Part shown: piece by piece, positions 54,377 through 63,671 of the stretch
How positions within the stretch are numbered: the stretch's first letter is position 1
How the letters are laid out: each line of letters opens with the position of its first letter
Origin: Desulfonatronum thiosulfatophilum
GTDB lineage: Bacteria > Desulfobacterota > Desulfovibrionia > Desulfovibrionales > Desulfonatronaceae
Direction: 5' to 3'
Assembly: GCF_900104215.1 (NCBI RefSeq)
Contig: NZ_FMXO01000002.1
Span: forward strand, 211,464-275,463
Length of the DNA: 64,000 bases
The notes under the pieces: generated by a model
What the model was told of the DNA's origin: nothing
The model's database searches: none
The model's input: the letters and a program-made list of their open reading frames with translations, nothing else
Program-made: the position numbers and the translations under genes

Positions 54377-57300
54377 TCAGGATTTTTTATCGGCGAGGCG
54401 GTCCATGAGCAGCTTCAGGGCATGCAGAGCGCCCTCGAAGTCCAGGTTGTTCAGGCTGCTCTGCAATGCGCCCACTTGGTCGTCCACGTCGTGACCGGAG
54501 AACTGTCCAGCCAGTTCGGCGAACTTTCTGCGGGCCCGGAGGTTGTTGTCCCGGAGCAGGGATTCCAGCTCGGACAAAGAGGTTAACACGTCCTCGCCAA
54601 CGTTTTGGCCAAGGGCGATGTCGGTCCGGGTCCGGCTCGGTCTTGTCGGTTCCGTAACAGAAAAGCCGGCGACCGCAGCAAGGAGGGCCTGCTCCAGGAA
54701 CACGGCCAGCTTTTCCAGCAGGTCGGGGAGCTGGTCAAGTTGCCCGTCGCGCAGCGCCGCCTCCACGTTCCCGGCCGCGTCGGCGAGATCAGCGGCTTCC
54801 AGGGTGGCGGCCGCGCCTTTCAGGGAGTGGGCATGGATGCGCGCCCCGGCAAAGTCGCCCTGCCGAATCAGGGAATGCAGCCTGGGCATGGATTCGGCAT
54901 GCTCCTGTCCAAAAGCAGCCAGCAGCCTGCGCAGCAGGTCGCGATTCCCGTTGCAGCGGACCAGAACCCTGGGAATGTCGAAGGGCGGCAGGATGTCGGG
55001 CGGAAGGGTCAGGTTGCGCGGTGATTCGGAGCCAGAGCCCGCCCCCTGTCCGCCAGACGGAGAAACTGCCGCCGGCGCTTCAGGTGCACCGCTCATGGGC
55101 TGTTCCGTCCGTTCCGGCGCAATCCAGCGCAACAGGGTCTGTTTCAGCTGTTCCGGATCCACGGGCTTGGTCAGATGGTCGTCCATGCCCGCAGCCAAGC
55201 TTTTCTCCCGGTCCATGGCCATGGCATGGGCGGTCATGGCAATGATGGGTATTCTGCGCGGCGGGGACGTTGCCTGTTCTCGCTTCCGGATCTCCCGCGT
55301 CGCCTCCAGACCGTCCATCTCGGGCATCTGCACGTCCATCAGGATCAGGTCGAAGTGTTCCGCCGCTTCGCGCATCACTCCTTCCCGTCCGTTGACCGCC
55401 ATTTCCAAGGCCACGCCGGTCGGGGTCAGAAGTTCCCTGACCAGATCGCGGTTCAGGGCGTTGTCCTCCACCAGGAGGATCCGGCGACCGGCCAGGTTCT
55501 TGCTGATTTTTGGGGCCGAAGGTTCCGGGAACACCTGATCTCCTGTTCCGGATGTCCGTGACGATCCGGGCTGGAGAATCTGGGCCACGGCGTCGAAGAG
55601 CATGGATCTGTTCAGAGGCTTCAAGAGCAGACCGATTCCCATTTCCCTGGTCTGATGCATGATCTCCTCACGGGCGAAGCCCGTGACCAGAATGAATTCC
55701 GGAACCTTAGACAAGGATGCCTCGCCCCTGATCCGCCGGATGGCGTCGATGCCGTCCAGGTCCGGCAACCGCCAGTCCATGAGCACGAGGTCATAAGGCT
55801 CGCCCTGATCCGATGCATCCCTGATCATGGCCATGCCCTCCTTGCCGTTTTGCGCGACGTCCACGCGGAAGCCGTAATGCTCCAGCATGCTTGCCAGCAC
55901 TTCCCGGACCTCTTCCATGTCCTCGACCACCAGCAGGCGACTCGCGGCCGTACGGAAGACGGGAGCGTTGCCGAGATCCGGCGACGGCTCGCGGTCCGCG
56001 GCCTTTTCCAGCAACAGCGCGAAGCTGAAGACGCTGCCCCGGCCCACCTCGCTTTCCACCTGGATGACTCCTCCCATCATCTGCACCAGTTGCCGGCTGA
56101 TGACCAAGCCCAGACCGGTGCCGCCGTGCTTGCGGGTGATGGAGGCGTCGCCCTGGGTGAACGCCTGAAACAGCTGGCTGACCTGTTCCCTGCTCATGCC
56201 GTTGCCGGTATCCCGGACCGTGAACAGCAGACACGCATGATTGTCGGAAACATGGTTCAGGGAAGAAGCTGTCGACATGTGATCGGGACAGAGCTCGACG
56301 GAAACGACCACTTCACCCTGTCTGGTGAACTTGATCGCGTTGTTGACCAGGTTGATCAATACCTGGTTCAGGCGCAGGGCATCGCCCACCAGACGGCGCG
56401 GCGTTTCCGGCGCCACGGAAAAAATCAGCCTCAGCTTCTTTTCCTCGGCCTTGAGCCCGACAATGGCGGCCAGGTTGCCGAACACCTCGTCCAGATCAAA
56501 AACGGCATGCTCCAGTTCGAGCTTTCCGGCCTCGATCTTGGAAAAGTCCAGAATGTCGTTGATCACGCCGAGCAGGGTCTTGGCGGCGCTGTCGATCCTG
56601 GCCAGGTAGTCCTGCTGCCGGGGAGTCATTTCCGTGCGCAGCGCCAAATGGGTCATCCCGATGATCGCGTTCATGGGAGTGCGGATTTCGTGGCTCATGT
56701 TGGCCAGGAACTGGCTCTTGGCCTGGGTTGCGGCTTCGGCCTGCTCCTTGGCCTGCTGCAATTCCAGCTCGAATTGGTTTCGCGACAGGGCGTCGCCGAG
56801 GATATGCCCCATGATTCGCAGCACCTGGATCTGCTCCGGATCCGGAATGCGTTTGGCGCGGACCGCATCAAACCCGTAGAATCCCCATAGCCGGTCGTTC
56901 TTGACAATGGGCAGGCAGAGCATGGACCGCACGTTCTGGCGCACGAGCAGCCGTTTGTCCGGTCCTTCCTGAAGCTGATCCACGTCTCGGACCATCAGCA
57001 TTTCCCGCTTTGCGGCGGCCTCGGCGAGCAGGGGCAATTCCGCCACCACGGCATCGCGAAACACGGAGTTGATCGCCTCGACGCCCGGAGCGCACCATTC
57101 ATGGACCTTGAGAATGAGCTGTTCATCCGGCGAGAGCTGAAACAGGAACGTACGGTCCACTTGCAGAAACTCGCCGTACTGCCTGAGCATGGCGTTGATC
57201 TTGTCCGCGATGTTCGTGGAGGTGGCGTTGATGAACTCCGAGGAAACCCGGGCGATCAACTTCTGGAGGGCGTTTTTGAATCGGATCTGTTCTTCCAGAT

Positions 57301-58423
57301 GCTTGCGCGGGGTGATGTCCACGTCCGCACCCCGAAAACCCAGAACCTGATCATTCTCGTCGAGCAAAGGCACGCCGTTGGACAATACCCACAGGATGCG
57401 CCCGTCCTTGGTCTGAATCCTGCTCTCCATGTTCTCGATGGATTCCTTGAGGGAGATGATCCGCAAGCCCTGGGACTTGCAATGCTCACGATCCGATTCC
57501 GGAATGAGATCAAAAAAATGTTTTATGCCCACGAGCTCTTCTGGGTGATAGCCGTAGAACTTTCGGACCAGCGGACTGACGTAGGTAAACAGCCCCTGGG
57601 CGTCCACTTCCCAGATCACGGTCCGGCTCTGCTCCGCGAGCTGGTGGAAACGGCGCTCGCTGGCACGCACGGCCTCCTCGATCAGCTTGCGCTCCGTGAT
57701 GTCCACGGCCACGCCGAGAATCGCCGGCCTGTCCGACTCAGGATGCCGGTAAGGTATTTTGATGGTCTGGAACCATCCCACGGTGCCGTCCTTGCGCAAC
57801 GACTTTTCCTCGGGAATGAAGAGAGGCCGGCCGCTCTCGATCACGGCGAGATCGGCCTTGCGAAAGAATTCCACCATTTCATCCGAAGGAGAATGGTCGC
57901 GATCGGTCTTGCCCACCACGTCTTCCGGGGGCAGACCGAAAACGTCGGCCATGGCCTTGTTGGCCAACAGGAATCGGCCATCGATGTCCTTGGCGAAAAT
58001 GTAGTTGGGCACAGTGTCGATGACGAGCCGCAAATGGTCACTTTGCTCCTTCAATCGGTGTTCGATCTGCTCCCGGGCCGCGATATCCTCCTTGAGCTGC
58101 CGGCTGAGAAGATCGAGCTGCCTGTTGCGACGACGAACCTGGCTGCTCCAATTCAATGCGAAAAAAACAAACAGCGCGATCGCGACGAAGATCTTGAACA
58201 CGATCTGGTAATTGAACGGTCGTTCCACTATTCCGGTGAAGTTGCCCTGCTCGTCCAGCCGTTCGTAGGGCGGCCATTCCGGATCCACGCACATGCTCAC
58301 CCGGTCCAGTTCCCGCAGGTAATCCTGTTCGGCGGGGGTCAACTCCAGGGCGGACGCCATGCACGGAAGCAGCAACCACAGCCCGAGTGCGATCCAGGCC
58401 CGGATGTTCACGAACATGGCCAT
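54377..58423 (-). CDS. Hybrid sensor histidine kinase (PAS-PAS-GAF-HisKA-HATPase-REC-REC-Hpt)
   Basis: A 1348-aa multidomain sensor. A signal sequence and the first about 30 residues of a periplasmic SBP_bac_3-type sensor (CVDPEWPPYERLDEQGNFTGI) run straight into a membrane helix (VFKIFVAIALFVFFALNW), so most of that sensor domain is missing. Two PAS domains (about 125-370), a GAF domain (about 395-550), HisKA with MSHEIRTPMN near 585 and HATPase (NNAIKFT, GTGLGLVISRQL) follow. Two receiver domains (DLVLMDWRLPD and LILMDVQMPEMDG) and a C-terminal Hpt (HAHSLKGAAATLE) complete it. ATG 58423 is preferred over the frame open to 58558. It is followed by the mgtE remnant. Signal and output are unknown. 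Confidence 0.88.
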   Translation of the reverse strand: MAMFVNIRAWIALGLWLLLPCMASALELTPAEQDYLRELDRVSMCVDPEWPPYERLDEQGNFTGIVERPFNYQIVFKIFVAIALFVFFALNWSSQVRRRNRQLDLLSRQLKEDIAAREQIEHRLKEQSDHLRLVIDTVPNYIFAKDIDGRFLLANKAMADVFGLPPEDVVGKTDRDHSPSDEMVEFFRKADLAVIESGRPLFIPEEKSLRKDGTVGWFQTIKIPYRHPESDRPAILGVAVDITERKLIEEAVRASERRFHQLAEQSRTVIWEVDAQGLFTYVSPLVRKFYGYHPEELVGIKHFFDLIPESDREHCKSQGLRIISLKESIENMESRIQTKDGRILWVLSNGVPLLDENDQVLGFRGADVDITPRKHLEEQIRFKNALQKLIARVSSEFINATSTNIADKINAMLRQYGEFLQVDRTFLFQLSPDEQLILKVHEWCAPGVEAINSVFRDAVVAELPLLAEAAAKREMLMVRDVDQLQEGPDKRLLVRQNVRSMLCLPIVKNDRLWGFYGFDAVRAKRIPDPEQIQVLRIMGHILGDALSRNQFELELQQAKEQAEAATQAKSQFLANMSHEIRTPMNAIIGMTHLALRTEMTPRQQDYLARIDSAAKTLLGVINDILDFSKIEAGKLELEHAVFDLDEVFGNLAAIVGLKAEEKKLRLIFSVAPETPRRLVGDALRLNQVLINLVNNAIKFTRQGEVVVSVELCPDHMSTASSLNHVSDNHACLLFTVRDTGNGMSREQVSQLFQAFTQGDASITRKHGGTGLGLVISRQLVQMMGGVIQVESEVGRGSVFSFALLLEKAADREPSPDLGNAPVFRTAASRLLVVEDMEEVREVLASMLEHYGFRVDVAQNGKEGMAMIRDASDQGEPYDLVLMDWRLPDLDGIDAIRRIRGEASLSKVPEFILVTGFAREEIMHQTREMGIGLLLKPLNRSMLFDAVAQILQPGSSRTSGTGDQVFPEPSAPKISKNLAGRRILLVEDNALNRDLVRELLTPTGVALEMAVNGREGVMREAAEHFDLILMDVQMPEMDGLEATREIRKREQATSPPRRIPIIAMTAHAMAMDREKSLAAGMDDHLTKPVDPEQLKQTLLRWIAPERTEQPMSGAPEAPAAVSPSGGQGAGSGSESPRNLTLPPDILPPFDIPRVLVRCNGNRDLLRRLLAAFGQEHAESMPRLHSLIRQGDFAGARIHAHSLKGAAATLEAADLADAAGNVEAALRDGQLDQLPDLLEKLAVFLEQALLAAVAGFSVTEPTRPSRTRTDIALGQNVGEDVLTSLSELESLLRDNNLRARRKFAELAGQFSGHDVDDQVGALQSSLNNLDFEGALHALKLLMDRLADKKS

Positions 58424-58554
58424 CAACCTTACCTGAAAAGAGTGCGCTGCAGATGCGACAAGAAGCTCAGCCGCCTGCTCGCGCTCTGGATTGGGCGCGC
58501 AGGACAAATCCGGATCTTGACCCTGCCAATGACCGCTGACCCATGTCGCATGGA

Positions 58555-59523
58555 TCAAGAGACAGCCGCATCCCGTGGACCGGTTTCGCTCTCACCAACT
58601 GCCGCAGTCCGGCAATGCACGCTTGGGGTATAACTGATCCGGTTCCTGCCTTGGGTTTTGGCCGCATAGAGTTCCTGGTCGGCGCGCGCGACGATCTGGG
58701 ATGGGCTCGTTTCGCGCGTGCAGCATGTATCGACGACGCCGAGACTGATCGTGACGTGATCAGCCGTGGGCGAGTGGCCGTGGGGAATGCGCAAATCCTC
58801 GACTCCCTTGCGAATTCGTTCGGCTACGGCATACGCCTTGACCGTGTCCGGAAGAATGCAGGTGAACTCCTCCCCGCCGTAGCGGGCCGCCAGATCCGTG
58901 GTCCGGTGCAGCGACTCCCGCAGCACGTCGGCCACGGCACGCAGGCAGTCATCTCCGTGCACGTGACCGTACGTGTCGTTGAAGAGCTTGAAATGGTCGA
59001 TGTCCAGCATGATCAGCCCTAGTTCCGCGCCGGAACGGATATGGCGGGCATGTTCCATGGACAGAACCTCGTCGAATCGACGGCGGTTGGCCAGGCCGGT
59101 CAACCCGTCCGTGGAGGCCAACCGGGAGAGCTGGTCCCGGGCGCGCTTCAGCTCGATCTGGTTGCGGACGCGCATCCTGACCACCGGCGGATTGATGGGC
59201 TTGGCGATATAATCCATGGCCCCCAGCTCCAGGCCTTTTGCTTCCGCCGCAATGTCTCCCAGTCCGGTGATGAAGATGACGGGAATGTCCATGGTCAGTG
59301 GATCGGCCTTCAGCCGAGTGCACACTTCAAATCCGTCCATTCCCGGCAGCAACACGTCCAGCAGGATGACGTCGGGCGCCGAAATCATGGCGACTTCCAG
59401 GGCTTTTTCACCATTGACCGCAAACAGCACCTCATGATCCTGATCGAAGATGTCTGCGATCAATTCAATGTTCACGAGTTCATCATCCACCATAAGAATT
59501 CTGGCCTGACGCTCCTCAACCAT
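58555..59523 (-). CDS. Response regulator diguanylate cyclase (REC-GGDEF)
   Basis: The 322-aa protein has a receiver domain (about 8-125: ILMVDDELVN, phospho-acceptor in VILLDVLLPGMDG, and YIAKPI) and a GGDEF domain (about 135-300: DGLTGLANRRRFDE, LDIDHFKLFNDTYGH and the active loop GGEEF). GGEEF is catalytically competent, so it should make c-di-GMP when phosphorylated. An inhibitory RxxD site is not obvious. It lies just upstream of the hybrid kinase gene on the same strand and may be its partner. Confidence 0.92.
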   Translation of the reverse strand: MVEERQARILMVDDELVNIELIADIFDQDHEVLFAVNGEKALEVAMISAPDVILLDVLLPGMDGFEVCTRLKADPLTMDIPVIFITGLGDIAAEAKGLELGAMDYIAKPINPPVVRMRVRNQIELKRARDQLSRLASTDGLTGLANRRRFDEVLSMEHARHIRSGAELGLIMLDIDHFKLFNDTYGHVHGDDCLRAVADVLRESLHRTTDLAARYGGEEFTCILPDTVKAYAVAERIRKGVEDLRIPHGHSPTADHVTISLGVVDTCCTRETSPSQIVARADQELYAAKTQGRNRISYTPSVHCRTAAVGESETGPRDAAVS

Positions 59524-59893
59524 GATGATTCTCCGTTTGGTGCATCTACGGCATACGATGCCCGAATGCCGGTCAATGTGGATGCTGCTTCGTCACCTGT
59601 CACTGCTATTAACACTGAAGATGCATAGATGGAACACAAGCAGAGGTCAACAATGCCCACATCGGCATACATTCCCATGCAACCAAGAGAGACCTCAGCT
59701 GGTTCAAGAGATACGTGGCTTGTCACCACAGCGACATTATTGTGAGCAGAAAATTCCGCGGAAGATTGACCACTGGGGATTCACGGGCAAAGAAAAACTT
59801 GCTTTACAAGATGCATCACTGCCGTGGGCGGTTTATGTTAATCATCCCGGTCGGCTTGTGAATGCAAGTTTGGCTTCTGTATTCTCCAACAAA
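59524..59893. other. Intergenic region between alr and the diguanylate cyclase gene
   Basis: About 370 bases. A plus-strand stretch translates as KIDHWGFTGKEKLALQDASL, but no start, ribosome site or family supports it. I see no terminator or repeat. Confidence 0.4.
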
Positions 59894-61018
59894 TCAAGAG
59901 GTGGCATATTCCCGCCGGTTCATGCCAAGGAGGCAAAAAACTTCATAGGTGATGGTGCCCCACCAGGAGGCCAATTCTTCAGGAGTTATTGCCTGACCGT
60001 CCTGCTCCCCGAGCAATACGGCCGCGTCGCCCGGCGCAACCCCGGCGATCTCCGTTACGTCCACGGCGGTAAGCTGCATGCAGACCCGGCCGAGAATTTT
60101 GGCCCGTTGACTGCGGATGAGCATCCAGCCTTTGTTGGAAAGGCCGCGGGAGTAATTGTCCGCATATCCCGCGGCGACAATGGCCACGGTTTTGTCCATG
60201 TCCGCGACATAGGTTCGGCCGTAGGAAATGGAAGCGCCCTTGGGCAGGGCATGCACGGCCAGAACCGGAGCCTGAACCTGCATGGCCGGACGAAGTTCCC
60301 TGCCCAGAGGAGCCAGGTCCGTGCCATGAAAGGGGTTGGCGCCGTAGAGGGCGATGCCGGGTCGCTGGGCGTTCCAGGCCAGTTCCGGAAAGGCCAGCAA
60401 TCCGCCGGAATTGACCAGCGAGCGTTGCGGATGGTGGCCCGCAAGCGCCAAACGGTCAGCTATTCGTTGAAAGCGGGCGGCCTGTTCATGGACGAATTCC
60501 GCCTGATGCGGCTCGTCCGCCGTGGCCAGGTGACTGATCAGCCATTCCGGCCGCAGCAGCCGCATTTTCCCCAGGGCCCGCGCAACCGCCTCCACGTCGG
60601 CTGCGGCAAAGCCCAGCCGGGCCATGCCCGTATCGAACTTCAGGGCAATGGGGATCTGTCGCCCCAGGCGAGCTGCTTCGCGCTCTAATCCGGCCAGCTG
60701 ATCGAGCCGGGCCACCAGCGGCAGGATACCCTGCTCCGCCACGATCTGGATGTCCTCTACTGATTGCGGCCCCAACAGCGCCAGCACGGTCCCCCGCACA
60801 GCGGGCCGCAACCGGGCCGCCTCCTCCACCGTGCCCACGGCGAAAAAATCCGCGCCGACCGCGGCAAGAGCTTCGCCGACGGGAATGAGGCCGTGACCAT
60901 AGGCGTCGGATTTGATCACGGCGATCAGCCGTTTCCCCCGGGACGACAAAAACCGGTAATTCGCCTGGATGGCTTGAAGGTCGATGGAAACCTTCAGGAG
61001 ATTGTAATCAATGGGCAT
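59894..61018 (-). CDS. alr: Alanine racemase
   Basis: A PLP enzyme supplying D-alanine for peptidoglycan. The 374-aa protein has the PLP lysine in VIKSDAYGHG near 34, a TIM-barrel region (LKFDTGMARLGF near 128, SHLATADEP) and the C-terminal beta domain with the catalytic tyrosine in ISYGRTYVADMDK near 254 and GRVCMQLTAVDVT near 300. ATG 61018 is chosen; the frame open to 61081 would run into the perR promoter. It is divergent from perR. The canonical KANAYGHG is varied to KSDAYGHG. Confidence 0.94.
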   Translation of the reverse strand: MPIDYNLLKVSIDLQAIQANYRFLSSRGKRLIAVIKSDAYGHGLIPVGEALAAVGADFFAVGTVEEAARLRPAVRGTVLALLGPQSVEDIQIVAEQGILPLVARLDQLAGLEREAARLGRQIPIALKFDTGMARLGFAAADVEAVARALGKMRLLRPEWLISHLATADEPHQAEFVHEQAARFQRIADRLALAGHHPQRSLVNSGGLLAFPELAWNAQRPGIALYGANPFHGTDLAPLGRELRPAMQVQAPVLAVHALPKGASISYGRTYVADMDKTVAIVAAGYADNYSRGLSNKGWMLIRSQRAKILGRVCMQLTAVDVTEIAGVAPGDAAVLLGEQDGQAITPEELASWWGTITYEVFCLLGMNRREYATS

Positions 61019-61108
61019 GGCAGGGAGTCCTTGGATTGAGGAAATAACGTCGCACATGCGAAACCCGAACATCAGGCGCATATCCGGAATTTTCTGTTAT
61101 TGAAACAG

Positions 61109-61137
61109 TTGACGAAAAAATGGATAACCATTATCCA
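61109..61137 (+). promoter_or_regulatory. Promoter with PerR/Fur-type operator
   Basis: A -35 TTGACG (61109-61114) is followed by the perfect inverted repeat TGGATAA-CCA-TTATCCA (61121-61137), which resembles Fur/PerR boxes and covers the probable -10 (TATCCA). The site implies autoregulation of the regulator gene 31 bases downstream. Confidence 0.65.
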
Positions 61138-61168
61138 AAGAGAACTTATCTTAGGAAAGAGAAAGGCT

Positions 61169-61621
61169 ATGGACAACGTATTGACTCATCCTGAAAACAA
61201 TTCCCGGCTGGAGCAGATGGTCTCCAGACTCAAGGAGCAGAACTTCCGGATCACGCCTCAACGGCTGGAAGTTCTCAAGATCCTGGCTTCCAGCAGCGAC
61301 CACCCCACCGTGGAGCAAATCTATGCCAAGGTTCAGAGGATTTTTCCCACCACAAGCATTGCCACGGTGTATAAGACCGTGGCCCTGCTCCGTGAGATCG
61401 GGGAAATTCTCGAACTTGGCTTTCCCGACGGCAGCAATCGCTACGACGGCAGCAAGCCCTTTCCGCATCCCCACGTGATCTGCACCAAATGCCGGAAGAT
61501 CCTCGACCCGGACCTGACCAGCCTCAGGGACGTGAATCAGGAAGTCTCCCAGCGGACCGGCTTCCGGATCACGACCCATCGCCTGGATTTTTTTGGGGTT
61601 TGTGGAGAATGCCAGGAGTGA
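61169..61621 (+). CDS. Fur/PerR-family transcriptional regulator
   Basis: A 150-aa metalloregulator. The winged helix holds [13 protein letters not shown] near 24 and [12 protein letters not shown] near 41. The C-terminal domain has metal-site residues [12 protein letters not shown] near 97-108 and the second CxxC in VCGECQE at the end, giving the structural zinc site of PerR-type proteins. ATG 61169 is chosen (GGAAAGAGAAAGG upstream) over the frame from 61100, which contains the operator. Its place before katA suggests peroxide sensing (PerR). Confidence 0.9.
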   Translation: MDNVLTHPENNSRLEQMVSRLKEQNFRITPQRLEVLKILASSSDHPTVEQIYAKVQRIFPTTSIATVYKTVALLREIGEILELGFPDGSNRYDGSKPFPHPHVICTKCRKILDPDLTSLRDVNQEVSQRTGFRITTHRLDFFGVCGECQE

Positions 61622-61715
61622 TTTGAAGGTAGGGGGTGAGAAGGGATTGGGCAGGCATGCGATAATTTCCGTGTTGGAAGATGTGGCAACCCATATAACA
61701 AACAAGGAGGCCGGA

Positions 61716-63164
61716 ATGAGCGATGCACCAAAACTGACTACCACGGCGGGAGCACCCGTGGCGGACAACCAGAACGCCTTGACCGCCGGGGCTCGCGGTC
61801 CGGTTCTGATGCAGGATTATCAGCTACTGGAAAAGCTGGCTCACCAGAACAGGGAACGCATTCCCGAGCGCGTGGTCCATGCCAAGGGCTGGGGAGCCTA
61901 CGGCACCCTGACCATTACTCACGACATCACCCAGTACACCAAAGCGGCGCCGTTTTCCGAGGTCGGCAAAAAGACCGAGATGTTCGCCAGATTTTCCACC
62001 GTGGCCGGCGAACTCGGCGCGGCGGACGCCGAGCGGGATGTACGGGGATTCGCGCTGAAGTTCTACACGGAACAGGGCAACTGGGATCTGGTGGGCAACA
62101 ACACGCCGGTCTTTTTTGTTCGAGATCCCTACAAGTTTCCGGACTTCATCCACACCCAGAAGCGCCATCCCAAAACCAACATGCGCTCGGCCACGGCCAT
62201 GTGGGACTTCTGGTCCCTGTCGCCGGAATCCCTGCACCAAGTGACCATCCTGATGTCCGACCGCGGGCTGCCCGTGGGCGTACGCAACATCAACGGCTAC
62301 GGCAGCCATACCTACAGTTTCATCAATGCCCGGAATGAACGGTTCTGGGTCAAGTTTCACTTCAAGACCATGCAGGGCCACAAGCACTGGACCAATGCCG
62401 AGGCAGCCGAGGTGGTGGGCCGGACCCGGGAATCCACCCAGGACGATCTGTTCCGCGCCATCGAGCGGGGAGATCTCCCCAAGTGGAAGGTCCAGGTCCA
62501 GATCATGCCGGAAACGGATGCCGAAAAAACTTCCTACAATCCCTTTGACCTGACCAAGGTCTGGCCCCACGGCGATTATCCGCCCATGGACGTGGCGATC
62601 CTGGAACTGAACCGCAATCCGGAGAATTATTTCGCGGAGGTGGAGCAGGCCGCGTTTTCGCCGTCGAACATCATTCCCGGAATCGGCTTTTCGCCCGACA
62701 AGATGCTCCAGGCCAGGATCTTCTCCTATGCCGACGCCCACCGTCACCGCCTGGGCACCCATTACGAGGCCCTGCCCGTGAATGCGCCCAGGTGCCCGAT
62801 GCATCACTATCACAAGGACGGGCAGATGCGTTTCTTCGCCAACAACCCCAACCCGGACGCCTACTACGAACCCAATTCCTTCAACGGCCCGGTGCAGAGC
62901 CCGGAATTCGCCGAGCCGCCTCTGAAGATCAGCGGCGACGCGGATCGCTACGACCACCGCGAGGGCAACGACGACTACGGCCAGCCCCGGGCGTTGTTCA
63001 ACCTGTTCGACGACGGCCAGAAAAGCCGCTTGTTCTCCAATATCGCCGAAGCCATGCAAGGTGTTCCGGAGTTCATCGTCGATCGCCAGCTCGGCCATTT
63101 CGAAAAGGTCCATCCGGACTATGCCGCCGGCGTGCGCGACGCGCTGGCCAAAATGGCCAAATAG
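61716..63164 (+). CDS. katA: Catalase (monofunctional haem, clade 3-like)
   Basis: Decomposes hydrogen peroxide. The 482-aa length is that of small-subunit catalases. The active-site histidine lies in [13 protein letters not shown] near 54. The distal Asn region is [13 protein letters not shown] near 127. The proximal haem tyrosine is in [14 protein letters not shown] near 337. AAGGAGG lies 6 bases before ATG 61716. It is 94 bases downstream of the Fur/PerR regulator and probably under its control. A strong terminator follows. Confidence 0.96.
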   Translation: MSDAPKLTTTAGAPVADNQNALTAGARGPVLMQDYQLLEKLAHQNRERIPERVVHAKGWGAYGTLTITHDITQYTKAAPFSEVGKKTEMFARFSTVAGELGAADAERDVRGFALKFYTEQGNWDLVGNNTPVFFVRDPYKFPDFIHTQKRHPKTNMRSATAMWDFWSLSPESLHQVTILMSDRGLPVGVRNINGYGSHTYSFINARNERFWVKFHFKTMQGHKHWTNAEAAEVVGRTRESTQDDLFRAIERGDLPKWKVQVQIMPETDAEKTSYNPFDLTKVWPHGDYPPMDVAILELNRNPENYFAEVEQAAFSPSNIIPGIGFSPDKMLQARIFSYADAHRHRLGTHYEALPVNAPRCPMHHYHKDGQMRFFANNPNPDAYYEPNSFNGPVQSPEFAEPPLKISGDADRYDHREGNDDYGQPRALFNLFDDGQKSRLFSNIAEAMQGVPEFIVDRQLGHFEKVHPDYAAGVRDALAKMAK

Positions 63165-63193
63165 CATACGCCGGATCTTTCCGCGTTCTCTTC

Positions 63194-63224
63194 GAGGGGC
63201 CTGCATCAGGCCCCTCTTTTTTTT
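63194..63224 (+). terminator. Rho-independent terminator of katA
   Basis: A perfect 10-bp stem, GAGGGGCCTG (63194-63203) with CAGGCCCCTC (63207-63216), and a 3-base loop are followed by eight T. Confidence 0.93.
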
Positions 63225-63466
63225 GCGAATCCATACCCGTCTAGGCATATTCAAAAAACAGCCGCTGCATCTTGCCTCATCCATTCATCAACAGGTATGA
63301 GCATAGATACCTAAACCCCAAGACCATGGACATGCCGCCGGCTGCTTGGAGGTCCCGCGCCTTGTGCATGGGCGGAAAAGGTGAGTACGAAGCTCAGGAC
63401 AAAACCAATACCGTCATGTAAACCGAGGCCATGAATCAGCCCACCAACGTAACTGTTCAGCTGCGC

Positions 63467-63637
63467 GTTCCGGCTTGTCTCGATTTTGCGGCATCGCAAC
63501 TTCTTCGCCGGCTTCGTAACCTTGAACCATTGCCTGAATAAACATCAGTTGGTGCTTCAGGTGTCCGGCAATGGTTCAATGAACGAGTCCTGGCTCAGTC
63601 AAACAGGCGATGCCAATAAATCGAGACAAGCCGGAAC
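63467..63637. repeat. Long imperfect palindrome (about 171 bases)
   Basis: Outer arms of 31 bases (63467-63497 and 63607-63637) match at 28 positions in inverted orientation; they begin GTTCCGGCTTGTCTCGATTT. Nested inside are a perfect 13-base inverted repeat (TTGAACCATTGCC near 63521 and its complement near 63567) and CCTGAA/TTCAGG. The whole could fold into one long hairpin. No gene is convincing within it. Confidence 0.75.
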
Positions 63638-63671
63638 ACTAAATGTCTGTCATGAAACGTGCTGAGTAGTT

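Noticed and set aside
63311..63499. 62-codon minus-strand frame after katA
   Set aside because: It overlaps the long palindrome, has no ribosome site and no family features.
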